DNA of 64,000 nucleotides from Micrasema longulum (Eukaryota > Arthropoda > Insecta > Trichoptera > Brachycentridae). A program made the position numbers and the translations under genes. Where the stretch lies: assembly GCA_022494885.1 (NCBI GenBank), contig JAGVSM010000992.1, positions 1 to 64,000 on the forward strand, in the 5' to 3' direction. The notes beneath the pieces were generated by a model that was given only the letters and a program-made list of their open reading frames with translations, ran no database searches and was not told where the DNA came from. Shown here in pieces: positions 24,375 to 38,325 of this stretch. Every line of letters starts with the position of its first letter. Positions within the stretch are counted from its first letter, which is position 1.

Positions 24375-24610
24375 TCTATGAACTGTCTCCTCCATAAGGA
24401 AAGGCAGAAAGGATTGAACACCACATCACTCTGTCTTTGCATTCAGACCTTGCTTCCTCTGCATTCATAAATCTTCTCAAGCACACACGCCAATTATTCT
24501 GACTTGTGACATGTCTATTTTCAAGTATTTGTTTGATTTGGTCATGCCATGTTTTTCTCGGTGTTCCTCATATTCTACATCCATCAACATTCAATTTGTA
24601 AATACTTCTT
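24375..24610 (-). pseudogene. LINE 3'-end fragment (divergent copy)
   Basis: The reverse complement encodes TPRKTWHDQIKQILENRH, then RRFMNAEEARSECKDR and SILSAFPYGG, with stops. It is a diverged version of the fragments at 59982-60218 and 37294-37548. This is the C-terminal tail typical of insect endonuclease-reverse transcriptase elements. Confidence 0.75.
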
Positions 24611-27600
24611 GACGTTTTAGCTGCACCTTTGGTAACAATTTTACAACCTACTATCCTGTCTAACAAAATACAACTTTACAATATTTACCAGAACAAATAG
24701 CATTTCACATTCATAGATAAAATTAATATGATGTTCGTCTACATTTGGTTACATATTTATTTTTAACAAACTGTTTGTTTGAAAATGTCCTAACAAGACG
24801 AAACGCGTCACAATATACCCTTTGTATATTTTATAAAAAATAAAGTAGAATTATAATCCAATAAACTTGTTTTATTTTGGATACATTACCAAATTAAATA
24901 TGGAATTCTACCAATTGTCTGCATACACAATAAATTGTATTAATATTTGTTTTCATATTAAAGCTATTTTAATGTTTATATATATGTATTATAATAGTGG
25001 AGAGTACTTTGTATTTTTCAGTGGTGCTGTGCTTCAAGTCTCAAGTCTTCCAGCTGTTGGAGAGATATCCTTAACATGTACTTTACGGTTTATCCTATTA
25101 TATGGTAAATATATATAATTTTCAAAGACTTAACCACAAACAGATTTTATTTGTATAACTTTAGGTCAGACTTGTCATTTGAAATGCTATCCGGCCTTAT
25201 AAAACGTATTAAAAATAAGATAATATTTATCTATCCCGATACTTGCTGATATTTTACACGGGTGAAATAATTCCTTTGTATATATTTCCTAAACATTTGT
25301 AATATAGACTGTTGAAAATTAAGAACTTTTTTATGAAAAGGGAACCTTAGTGTTTGACTTATTATTATTTTTTACACTTTTCACTTCAATTAATATTATT
25401 TGTAAATAAATTAGTCAAGCGTGATGTATGCCTAAAGTATTAAAACTATGTCTTTCTTTTTGTTATTTACATTCCAAGTAGTAGATTTATTATACTTAAT
25501 TAATTTGCTTTTCTGTTTAATCCAGAGAACTCTCGCAATATATAAATACGAGCCGGCTACAGAAATATGATATATTCTGTGATAGTAATAATTTTTATTT
25601 ACTTTTAACAAAAATGTGTTTTAAAATAAAGTATCACAAGATTTTTTATGTCATTGATTTTACCAAAGGTAAAATAAACTAATCTCATCTTTGATAACAC
25701 TTTTACCGGCTCTTGTCTAACAAAATACAACTTTATAGTACAGACCAGAGTAATAAAATAAAAAAATATTCACACATATAGCATAATTTTACTTAAAACC
25801 CACTGTATTGCTTAAATGTGTATGCATATCTTCTCAATATGCATAAATAAATCATTTAAATTGCTTACTAAATTTAGATAATCTAGGTACATCTAAAGAT
25901 GTGTATATATTACATTCTAAATTGGATTTCCGATAATCAACCTAAATTATACATGTAATTAGATATAGAAATTGCTATCAGTTATTTTATTCATATTTAA
26001 CTGCGTTGGAAGATCTTCCACGATTCTGAAATTTGACAAAAAATAACTCAATATACAAAAACAAGACAATTTAAGTTTGTAATGATTTTCTCTCTATTTT
26101 AAGATTGATTCACAAAGAGACAATTTATTTTAACAAGTTTCTATTTAATTTTAGTTGTGAAATTATGATTTTTTAATTTGTATAAATATTAATTCTGCAT
26201 TTTAAATGGCCTAGTTTCAGGTCAGTTCGCTGAAAAATAAAATTTAAAATCCCACTAAGCCTAGTTTACGTGAACAGGTTTTCAAACATTCTCTTTTTAC
26301 CAAATATTTAAAAATTAATCCAAATTTGAATAGATTTTTGCCTCGTTATATGATTTGAAAGAATATTGGAGATAAATTGAATTCTCAGTGTAATTTGGAA
26401 AAGATTCAGAGATAGTGCTTTATGTCTTCTATCACATTATTGCTGAATTTTAACAAATATGATGTCTATGCCTTGTTGGTCCCCAAAATTTCACTTGTTT
26501 TTCTGCACTCTTTCAATCATGTTATTTCATAAATATTGTTTAAAAAAATACTTACGTATGTACATATTAACAAAATTAACCCCATTTCATAATAATATAT
26601 CGGTAAACAAATTCTATAAGCTCCCCGTTTCAAGATGTAAATTGGCTGAAAGTTTAAAGCATATTTAGAAATGTTTAAACATGATTAAGTGAATTGAGAT
26701 TTTTTAAAACCTGTTCCCGTAAGCATGTTTACAATGTATTCCTCTCTCGACTTGTAATTTAAGAAATATTGAAGAGTTCGTTTTTTGTGTGGTTTTTATG
26801 CACACTTTGTTGTGAGAGTTATTTCTGCGATATGAATACACATATTATATAAGATGAATGGTTGTATATTATTAACAAAATGTTTTATTATTTGGTCTAT
26901 TATGATTGTATGTACATACATATATTATGTAAAGTTCATAAACTCTGGTTTAAGAATAAAAATATTTTGTCTGTTAATACGCCGTATGCATTTCAATTCT
27001 AGTTGATTTTTTTCATTAGGATTTTAACATATTACAGATCAAATGTTGTAATAATTATAATTAATTATGTTTTTAATAGCTAGCATTTAAAAAAAGTCTT
27101 CCGTAAGTCAATCATTTTTGTTAGTATTGATTTAGTAAAAAAATATGCTTATTTATTTCTTCTAACGATAACTGATGTTAGGGGCCTGTTTGTACAAATG
27201 CACTTTTTGTATTTTGTAATATTTTACAAGATTTAATGGTCCTCACTTCAATATTAAACCTATCTCATTTTTTAATGTACTTATTAATTCTGTGCATTTT
27301 ATTAATATAATTTTTAATTCATTCGCCTGATATTTGGATGTGTTTCATTGATTTTTTCAGTCCTAACAATTTAGTAGTAAGAAATTCCATTTACATAACC
27401 CTTTTTTATGATGTTACTAATCATCCGCATTCCCATTCAAATTATGTAGCAAATGTTCTTGATTAATGATCATTTTAATTGATTGTAAATATGAAATACT
27501 GGTGATATTTAATATCATTTTTTTATTTCTGGTGTATTTTTCATAACTTCCTTCCATATCCTCTTTTCTACCTGCTGACAAGCCTTTAAAATAGAAGCTT

Positions 27601-28309
27601 AGCGGGATATTCCTTTTAAAAAAATATGTATTCATGGATTTTTTATTTCTATAATATTTTTTACATTATTATTGCAAAGTAAATTTACTACATAATTATA
27701 GAATTTTAAATAAAAGAATCAATCGTGTACCAAATTGTAAAATTGAAATAAAGTAATAATTTCTGCATTTATATATATGTACATAATACATAATATTTTA
27801 ATTATGGTTTCCACACAACCTTTCAGGGTAAAAAGATATGTCCTTTAAATTTAATTCTGTATCCGAGTGAGAAAATATTGTTCCATGGTGTTATAATATT
27901 TATGTATATATTATGTGATTGATACCTGTTTGTAATTTGGAATGATATTTCTCAAACGTTACTTTTCGACATCAGTTACTTAAAATCGATGTCAAATATT
28001 AGTGAATAATTTTTAATGGTACATAGTTATGTATGCATTTGAATACTCATTTTTGTTTTATAAATATAAATACACACTGATAAGATTCATGAAAATATAT
28101 ATATTGTTAACTTATCGTCTTTTGTTGTGCTTGCTTGAATTTAATATTTACTAGATTTGATCAATTATTATACCTAGGAATGGGATAATGAAGAATAAAC
28201 TAAGTTCTTCCAATAGCTTCCTCAATATATATGCTATGTATTACATTATACAAAGGTTTCATTATATAAAAATGATTTAAATAAAATGTTAAAGTATTAT
28301 GTATTACAT

Positions 28310-28352
28310 AATATAGGTTGTACATATGTATTACATATGTACAACCTATATT
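28310..28352. repeat. Perfect 43-bp palindrome
   Basis: A 21-bp arm AATATAGGTTGTACATATGTA (28310-28330), one central base, and the exact reverse complement (28332-28352). Confidence 0.9.
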
Positions 28353-28674
28353 AAAATAAGACTTGTATGTTATTTCAAACTTAAAAGTTAGTATGATGAA
28401 TTTTAGAACTTTTTGCTATTTTATGTAAATATTATACATATGTACGAGTAAATATCTATTCTAAAGTAAATTAATACATTTTAAAAACTATTTGTCAAAA
28501 AATACATGAATATTGTTTGTCAAAAATATATACATAGAATGCATATCATAATTACTTAAAAATCTATATTTATAATAAACGCCAGAGGTTTTATTTACCA
28601 ATATTACGAAGAATAAGAAAATATCTTTGTATTTTCTCAAAATCTGCCTAAATGAACGGACCATCCATAGTGGG

Positions 28675-28676
<2 letters not shown>

Positions 28677-28701
<25 letters not shown>
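28677..28701. repeat. (TA)n microsatellite
   Basis: About 12 uninterrupted TA units. Confidence 0.95.
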
Positions 28702-28705
<4 letters not shown>

Positions 28706-30110
28706 GAGTATGTATATTACGAACAGCTCTGAATGTTCAGTTCCAAGTGCTTTTTATCAGAATATTGTGAGGCCAAACACTAATCATATCCAAATCATTA
28801 GTTTAAATATAAATATCACGTGTTGACCTAAGCAATATTCCCCTCATTTTGACAGTACATAATAAATATTTATACCTACATTTTTCATATATTTGCTCAA
28901 GATTTTTAGTAATAAAATTTTTAAAAACTAATTGGTGTATTTATTTCCTTTTTGACTGTTTTTTTTCACATCGGCAACTGAAGACGCTTTTAGATTACTT
29001 CCAAACATTTTGAAACTTCAAGAGGTAGAGATTAGAAATGGTTATGTCCCAAGACATCATAAAAAATGCATTGTATTTTTCTGTGTCCAGGCAGATGAAG
29101 AATACGGTTGTGTGTGCAGTGGCGGTTTTGGTACTAAATTTCTAGTGAGGCTACAATATATTTTATACTCAGTCAATAGACTGCTCGACTTAAATAATTA
29201 ATATTGATTACCTATAAATATGTTACATTTTTTTTAAAAAGCGCTAATAAGAAAGGGTAGGTATGTCTTTTTAAGTTTTGATAAAATTATGAAGTTATTC
29301 ATTACCAGATACATACACAATTCCAAAGTGTGTGTAGCGACTAAAGCTCAGAGTAATAATGCGTAACCTAGAGAGGAGCCCAAACGTAGGAAAACCATTC
29401 TATGACTATTGGGTATTAAGTTAGCTACAGTCAGCAGCAAAAAAATGGGCCGTAATCAGGTTGAGAATTACCAAATGGATATTAATTTGTATTGTAATTA
29501 CTTTTAAATATGTACCTGTGTTATTCCAATTCATTTTTCTATAATTCGCCTTTATTTATTTTGTAAAACTGAAAATACATGTTTGTTTATTTTTTTATTC
29601 ACAATATACTTATGTTACATTTATTGAGACATAAATCCCACCTCCATGGAAACTAAGTCCCGTGTTGAGCTTGTTTGTTTGTCCATTACATCTCCGAAAC
29701 GGCAAGCCTGAAATTTAGACATGTCATTTTAGATACGATTTCAAGGTTAAGGTTGCTATTTTCGAGTAAAATGTTAATCGACCTCTACTCAATAAAAACT
29801 CAAACTTAATATGGATGCCTAGTGTAGCCCTGACATACTGCCCATAATCAACTGTCATTATCAACAGTAAACATACTTTGATTCACAAATTTATCTCCTA
29901 AATTGAGAAAAAATAGTATCTGAAGTAAATATGTTTGATATAAGCAAAGTTTTTAAGCAACATAATACACGTGTCGGGATTATAAATGTCAAAAATCAAT
30001 GTAATCATGGGAAAATATTCGGAATCAATTACCTGCGAAAACTGACTCCTTTAACACCTTTGACGCTCCTACTGCTGCAACCAAACATACTGCAATTCAC
30101 CATCAAACAA

Positions 30111-30436
30111 AGGCGGCCTCCGTGGTGTAGTGGTCAAGACGCTTGACTCACGCACGGAAGGTTCCGGGTTCGATTCCCGGTGAGAACACAAAAATTAAAA
30201 TGTGATTTTTCTCCAGCCTGGTTGTTCTGTAATGTAATTCACCACTGTAATTGGGCCTCCTGGCCTGTTGTGGTGCAAAAAAAAGTCAAAACAGCTATTT
30301 TTAAAAACATTTTCTCCCCAAATCAATCACCAGTAGTAGATAATGCACAAAGTGGTGTGTAGGAAGTACATACTTACTCCTTTGCTACCCGATGGAGCTC
30401 CCTGAAATCTTTAGTGTAAAATAACTAAAATAAAAT
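30111..30436 (+). repeat. tRNA-derived SINE-like unit, second type
   Basis: Box A TGGTGTAGTGG (30123-30133) and box B GGTTCGATTCC (30167-30177) within a tRNA-like head of about 75 nt, followed by an unrelated body ending in an A-rich stretch (AACTAAAATAAAATG). The head resembles the SINE at 2841 but the body differs. The cloverleaf is imperfect, so it is not called as a tRNA gene. The 3' limit is approximate. Confidence 0.6.
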
Positions 30437-30699
30437 GAATATGCCCACCAGTTTCAGAACATGAGTGTTCCGGACGTGCAAATATATAAATTACTGTCCA
30501 AATGTAAATTTTGTAAATGAATTATTAAATGTAGATAGGTACCCCAGTATATGTTGGCAGGCTCCCAATAAAGTCAAATGGTTCACTTTTGAGCATGGCC
30601 TCACCGATACTGGGGGCAATATAGCCAGAGAATAACTTCATTTATTTTATATTCTATCATGTTTTGTAAGGCCCTAAAAGGAACCATTGAATTATGTTT

Positions 30700-31145
30700 G
30701 ATATGTTGCGCGTGTCGCAGCTATCGGTGAAATGACCCGTACAATCGGGGCGGTTGGGGGTAAAGCAGCCGACGCAGCGATATGGCTAGCCCCACGGAGC
30801 TCAACGCACACCGCTTTGTAAGGCGTGTAATATTGTTTAATAAATCAGTTGAATTCCTAACTCTGAACCGTGAACAAGTGTTTTTCTCAGTTTCTCCGCC
30901 GTGTTTTCCCTCTCTCAGCTCCGCCCTGCCAGCTGACCGCCTTTGCCTCTCTACACCACTTGGACCGGGTGGAAAGTCCTTTTCAGGGTTATTGAGGTTG
31001 TCTTGTAGTCGGCGCAGTTGTGCCCCTACCTTCTGACGTTGTCATTGACTCCGTTTGGAAAGGTGGCTACCCATTTACGCCGGGAAGTCTGACGGCACCA
31101 GACGCGGGTGACAAACCAACGTAATCGTGGTAACGCGTCCGTTAC
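30700..31145 (+). repeat. GC-rich block, possibly a solo LTR
   Basis: About 450 bp much richer in G+C than its surroundings. It begins near TGTTGCGCGTGTCGCAG (30704), contains an AATAAA-type signal (TTTAATAAATCAGTT, about 30837) and ends near TTACA (31142-31146). The TG...CA limits and internal AATAAA suggest a retrotransposon LTR. However, I find no target-site duplication and no second copy in this window, so the identity is uncertain. Confidence 0.3.
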
Positions 31146-31146
31146 A

Positions 31147-32070
31147 ATGACTGTTTTGTCAAGGCGTTAAAAATAAGGGTTAATTTATTATACTGGCATA
31201 GTAACCCCTCGACAGCTAAGCAGTTTTCAAGAATCTACTCAGAAATGCCAATATTTTATCGAATACGTTGTTTTCCAAACACACTACTGTTTTAAAAATT
31301 GATAACACTGAAAAATCTTCCGTTGCATAAACTGATAGTTAACGTCCAATGGAGTGAGTAAGATAGACAATGCTTGCCGAAATAACCATCACATTGTTGT
31401 ACAGCGGTTGAAAACCCTTTCTTATTTATAAATAAAAACAAACCTTTTAAAATGTGGTCTAGCATAGCGAGGCGCATTGTTTTAATTGTTATTATTGAAA
31501 TGACATAATTATCTTTGTTTTTCTGTTGATTGCGGGGCAAAGTGCCTTGTTATGTTTTATCAAACCTACTATTTCCATTAATGCTTACTCAACGAAAATG
31601 TACTAAAATATATCTTTAAAATGGTTGTAACAGAGAAGTAAAATTTTTTGCAAAATAAATATGGAAGTCTAGGCATTTACAGGGCTTGTAACCTGTTTAA
31701 CAGATACTTCAAGAAGGATATGTTGAAAATCAGAAAAATCGGCATGCGCCTTTAATATGGATGAATGTGGAGGAAGCAGAGACCGATTGATATGGCGTTT
31801 TAATTATCTCTGCCTACTCCCACGCAGAACCAGCGTGATAATTTGTAGAATAATTACTTCATACCTAATAAACAGCTAACACATGTTCTTTTTCTGTTGC
31901 TGAAACCGTTATAAAATAAATAAACTAATTATTTTTTAACACTTTACTTTCAAACGTTCTAATTGACAATCATTAGGTTCCATCTTAGATTATTTATATG
32001 TACATATAATGCTCTTTACATTTTTTTTCAGGGTTTTGACAGGGTTTTCCGGTGAAATACTTAGACAAGT
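31147..32070. other. AT-rich intergenic sequence with one short dispersed repeat
   Basis: The sequence around 31655-31700 (with ATGGAAGTCTAGGCATTTAC) is a short copy of the repeat family seen at 40095-40295 and 45305-45820. Nothing else is recognised. Confidence 0.45.
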
Positions 32071-32309
32071 TACAGTATTGTGCGAATTAATGGAATAAAA
32101 TTCCTTGTAATCATAAAATATTTTTAATTTAATAGTCCCCCTTTTGCTTTTATAACAGCCTGAACACGTTTTGGCATGGAATCAATTAAACTTCGGTAAT
32201 TTTCTTTTGTCATCTCGAAACCAAATCTGAATAACAGCTTCTACCATCTTTATCTTGGTGATGCAGTCTAATTTTTGTATCATAGATTTACAAATCACCC
32301 ACAAATTTT

Positions 32310-32980
32310 CTATAGGGTTAAGAGGTCAGGTGAATTTTCAGGCCAGTCTAAAAGAGTTATCTTTTTATCATCGAAATACTTAAGCATAAACTTCAATAAG
32401 TGACAAGGAGCTGAGTCCCGTTGAAATACAGCCCCACCATTAGGACAACATTTACTCAATTCTGTACTCAAGTGCTGCTCCAATAGAGCTTTATACTTTA
32501 GGCTATTCATCATTCCCTCTATTGGAATCAAAGATCCGGTCACTATATACGAAAAGCAGCCCCAAAACCTCTCCTTCGCAGGATATTTCACTGTTTGGTC
32601 AATGTGAGCCATAGTAAGTTTTACATCCCCTTATTTTCTAACAAATTTTGATTGCGATATCCCTGCACGAGAAAGTGGGTCTCATCTGAAAACAGCACCT
32701 TCCTCCAGTTTTCTACAGTCCATTTGGATTATTTTCTAGCCCAAATGAGCCACTGCTTTATCATACGTGACATCAGAAGTTGTTTCTTCTGTGGTCGAAT
32801 TGCTTTTCTTTCAGATTCAATGAGTCTTCTTCGTACTGTTGAGTCATGTATCATCACCCCAGTGGTTGCCAAATCTCGTTGAAATTCGTAACTTGTTTTT
32901 CTGGGGTTTAACTTACTATTTCTGATTAAAGATGTTTCGTCTCGGACATTCGTTTTCCGGTTTCTTTCTCTTTGCTTCAA
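32310..32980 (-). pseudogene. Tc1-like transposase pseudogene
   Basis: The minus strand encodes an N-terminal part (TTGVMIHDSTVRRRLIESER, 32729-32980) and, in another frame, the DDE part (FWGCFSYIVTGSLIPIEGMM, then FQRDSAPCH and WPENSPDLLTL, 32310-32612). These correspond to the Tc1 VWGCFS, QQDxAPCH and WPxNSPDL blocks. Stops and a frame change at about 32613-32728 separate the two parts. QRDSAPCH has Arg-Asp where Gln-Asp is usual. Confidence 0.88.
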
Positions 32981-33287
32981 CTGACCCTGTTTCTCTTTTC
33001 TGCTTAATAATCTTGCTGACTGCTATCTGACTCACAAAACATTAATTTGCAATCTCCTTCTGTATGTTCACTTAAGGTTATGAACTTTTCCCTTTTCCTC
33101 GGCTTGATATCCATGATTTTTAAACCAATTCAAAAACATTGTTCAATATGCAAGCAATTTATAAAATAAGTCCTGAGAAAATGTAAAAAAAAAAACAACG
33201 GATAGTACACAAAGTTCCCAAAGGATTAATGAACAGTAAATCAATTTTTGGCGTTAAACAATTGTCAAATTGACATATCGACACTAG

Positions 33288-33512
33288 AAATGCTATTTAC
33301 TTTAAGCGACATCGCAGTTTTTAATAACGACCGAACTAATTACATACGGGACTTGTAAAACATTTTCAATAAATAGGCAAATACACATTAAAATATGATT
33401 TCCCCGTCTATAGACGGTGTTCTGAATGGAGATAATATAATTTACGAGATGTAATTTTTTTAAATGGCTCTCCTGTAAAGTTTGCATAATGTCGCTTAAA
33501 GTATAGCCTTTC
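33288..33512. repeat. Small inverted-repeat element nested in the Tc1-like transposon
   Basis: Arms ACTTTAAGCGACAT (about 33300) and ATGTCGCTTAAAGT (about 33488), extended outward as GAAATGCTAT and ATAGCCTTTCC, flank about 190 bp. Typical of a MITE. No protein. Confidence 0.7.
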
Positions 33513-33589
33513 CAGCGTCGATATGAGTGTTGATATATGTAAAAAATGAGAAAAATTACTCTTATTCCGTTAATTTGCACAACACTGTA

Positions 33590-34327
33590 TTATATTATTT
33601 TAAAGGTAATTTGTTCAATTAGCACTTGTTCATAACTAAAATACATCAGAATTATTGTAATCACTGGATCGGGTTTAATAGCAGGCACGGCAGTGTTTTT
33701 TTTTTATCAGTGTGAATTTTAACATTTTTTTTTTCTATTTTCTTGCTTATTCCCTGGTATTATATCCAATCTAGGTAGTTAAATAAGACAAGGTGCATTC
33801 TAATAAAATAATTAAAATCAGTTAATAACACATTAATTACTTATTTAGCCACCTTTAAAAAATATGTATAAATACTATAGTTTGCATTTTAAAACACCTA
33901 CTTGTAATAATAGTAATTTTGCAGTCTGCGAAAAATGACATTTTTCCTCTTTTGAGACTGTCTATACTTTAGTTTATCCCTTTTTATGGTAAATTATGCC
34001 GATGAGTCAGGAAACTTTGGGAAGTATAACGTAAATAATGCACTTTTTTTATTTATATATCTGTACCTTAGAAGATAAAACACAGGAGTCGTATATATAC
34101 AATTTTTTTTTTTAATGTGCACTGATGGACGAGTGCAACAAACAGCTCCTAATTATGACCCATATTAAGGACAACAATATATCGTTGTTTAGCAGTCTAA
34201 AGGTTAAATTTATTTTTTATATTTCAATTTTTTATATTTCAATTTTATATATTCTTTTATATTATTTTATTTATATATCTTCAACTAACTTAATGAGTAA
34301 AAGTAATTTTGAAGTGTGTGGAGATAT
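33590..34327. other. AT-rich flank downstream of RpL37A
   Basis: Mostly simple sequence, including an imperfect TTTTTATATTTCAA tandem at about 34215-34245. No gene recognised. Confidence 0.4.
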
Positions 34328-34333
34328 TTTATT
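34328..34333 (-). promoter_or_regulatory. Polyadenylation signal of RpL37A
   Basis: AATAAA on the minus strand (TTTATT on +), about 37 nt after the stop codon, a short 3' UTR typical of ribosomal protein genes. Confidence 0.65.
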
Positions 34334-34369
34334 GTATTAAGTTAAAACAAAATGTGTAGTTTGTGGTGT

Positions 34370-36610
<2,241 letters not shown>

Positions 36611-36641
36611 TTTGACAGGCGCTGGCAAAAGAAGTTCGTCA

Positions 36642-36652
36642 GAAAAAGGAAG
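36642..36652 (-). promoter_or_regulatory. 5' TOP-like pyrimidine tract of RpL37A
   Basis: The minus strand reads CTTCCTTTTTC about 32 nt upstream of the ATG. This matches the 5' terminal oligopyrimidine tract that starts ribosomal protein mRNAs and places them under TOR control. The transcription start is inferred to lie here. Confidence 0.6.
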
Positions 36653-36659
36653 CTAGCGC

Positions 36660-38325
36660 CATAGATTTTAGTAATTTTTATAATTTTTTAGACCAAAGAG
36701 AATTTGATCATAGACAACTCTTAAATACCATTTACACGTTGAAAATATAACATTGTTCTGTCCCAGGACTCTTTATTGTCCATGTGTTAACAACAATTTG
36801 AAGAACAGAACTTTGTTCCGAGACATTGCCACTGAGATAGACGAGCAGGCTATCTCCGCGGAACACTGCACGCGGCATCCAGTCATTGTCCTCGTGCAAA
36901 TGCGCAAAGATCTTACCTTATGACAATAGCATTGCTCGACGTGCACGTGTCACAAACGGCGGCAGAAAAAAATATTTGTATGATTTAGGTATAATTCAAT
37001 GCATCTTGGAATAAAATAAGTAGTATTTTTCGAGAACTCACTTGTAATAAACGCCGTCGTGTATTTATTTTCACAGCGTTCACGTGTAAATTGCGGTTGA
37101 AGTTTTGTATTGTCCCAGTGTTCTGTCTTGCGTGGTCAAGGCTGTTCATGGAGCTGGGATAAGACAATATTGTCCCATATTTTGTATTATCCACGTGTAA
37201 GTGATACTTTACTATGATTTCATAAAAAAATTAATGGTTTATTTTTATTGGTTACCAAGAATAGTTATTAGGTTACTATTATTACTACTACCATCACGCC
37301 ATTTCCCCATAGGGGTAGGCAGAGAGAACGGACCACCATACATGCCTATCCTGGCATATATTCCTATTAGCTTCTTTCACATTCAAACATTTTGTCATAC
37401 ATGGCCTTCGGTTCTGTTTGTTTTTGACATGACCAGACTTAAGATTTTGGTTTATCTGATTATGATCCGTCTTCCTTGGTCGTCCTCGTCTCACGTTACC
37501 GTTCATTTTCACCATATATATCCGTTTTACCATTCTTTCGTCGTCCATTTGTTTTACATGACCAAACTATGTATCTTAGAGAGATCCTTTTTAATCTTAT
37601 CAATTATACATGATTCAGATTTACACTCTCGCTTGATTTCACAATTCGGTATTTATTAAGAATCTGAATAATATATACCTTCTGATATGAGCTTTACTAT
37701 TATGTTCAAATAAACGTAATAAAAGATAATGTTGATGTAGTCGGGATTAAACCCAAAACATATTTTATTATTTTTCGACTAAAATTTAAGTATGTGGTTG
37801 AAAAAAATATCTTACTTGACAAATAAAATATTAAAACAAAAAAATGTACATGTTAAGTATCAACAAAATAAAATACAACCCATTTGAATAAAAAGAAACA
37901 AATTCAATTATGAAAGAGAAAAAAGGTTAGTTTTATAGTTGACACGCAAAATGTTATTTTGTGCTTAAACTGCTATTATATTATATATCAACAACTTTGT
38001 GTCAAATATTATACTAAGTTATTAATACAGAAGGAAACAAAAAGTAAAATAATTTACCTAATTTTTAAACTTGTCAAGATTCGATCGACTCATCGCTCTC
38101 ATTTACTGAACGCACTTCTGACTTAGAACGTGACGTTGTGGCAAGTTGTCAGCAAAGATTTTTAGACTTGTCAGTTTAATAGTTCTCAATCTAAAAGATC
38201 TTGTTCTGTGCAATTTGGTGTTACGCGACCTCAAGACGTGTGGAAGGTCGATCGGGGGTATTTTGATTCGAATTAGGGTCGTTTGGTAGTTTATTTTATT
38301 ACTTTTTAAAATTAGTTTATAAGAG
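36660..38325. promoter_or_regulatory. Divergent intergenic region RpL37A / DLAT
   Basis: A shared upstream region with opposite transcription on either side. It is interrupted by a minus-strand LINE fragment at 37294-37548. The part close to DLAT (38080-38325) lacks an obvious TATA box. Confidence 0.4.
37294..37548 (-). pseudogene. LINE 3'-end fragment
   Basis: The minus strand encodes MVKRIYMVKMNGNVRRGRPR, then HNQINQNLKSGHVK and SAYPYGEMA. This is nearly the same protein tail as the + strand copy at 59982-60218. A TAG/CTA trinucleotide tract adjoins the 3' end in both copies. Confidence 0.85.

Larger units (their letters stand above)
24611..30110. other. Gene-poor AT-rich intergenic region
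   Basis: No coding exon with family similarity was found on either strand. AATAAA words near 24838 and beyond could serve a long 3' UTR of the upstream gene. The region contains a (TA)n tract and a 43-bp palindrome, listed separately. Confidence 0.5.
32073..33587 (-). mobile_element. Tc1-like transposon, 1.5 kb, inactive
   Basis: The ends are inverted repeats: left CAGTATTGTGCGAATTAATG and right, reverse-complemented, CAGTGTTGTGCAAATTAACG, each bounded by TA (32071-32072 and 33588-33589). The size is standard for Tc1 elements. A minus-strand transposase fills 32310-32980 but is broken. A smaller inverted-repeat unit is nested at 33288-33512. Confidence 0.9.

Noticed and set aside
30111..30188. 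A functional tRNA gene at the second tRNA-like head
   Set aside because: The anticodon and acceptor stems do not pair convincingly, and the unit runs on into a SINE-like body.
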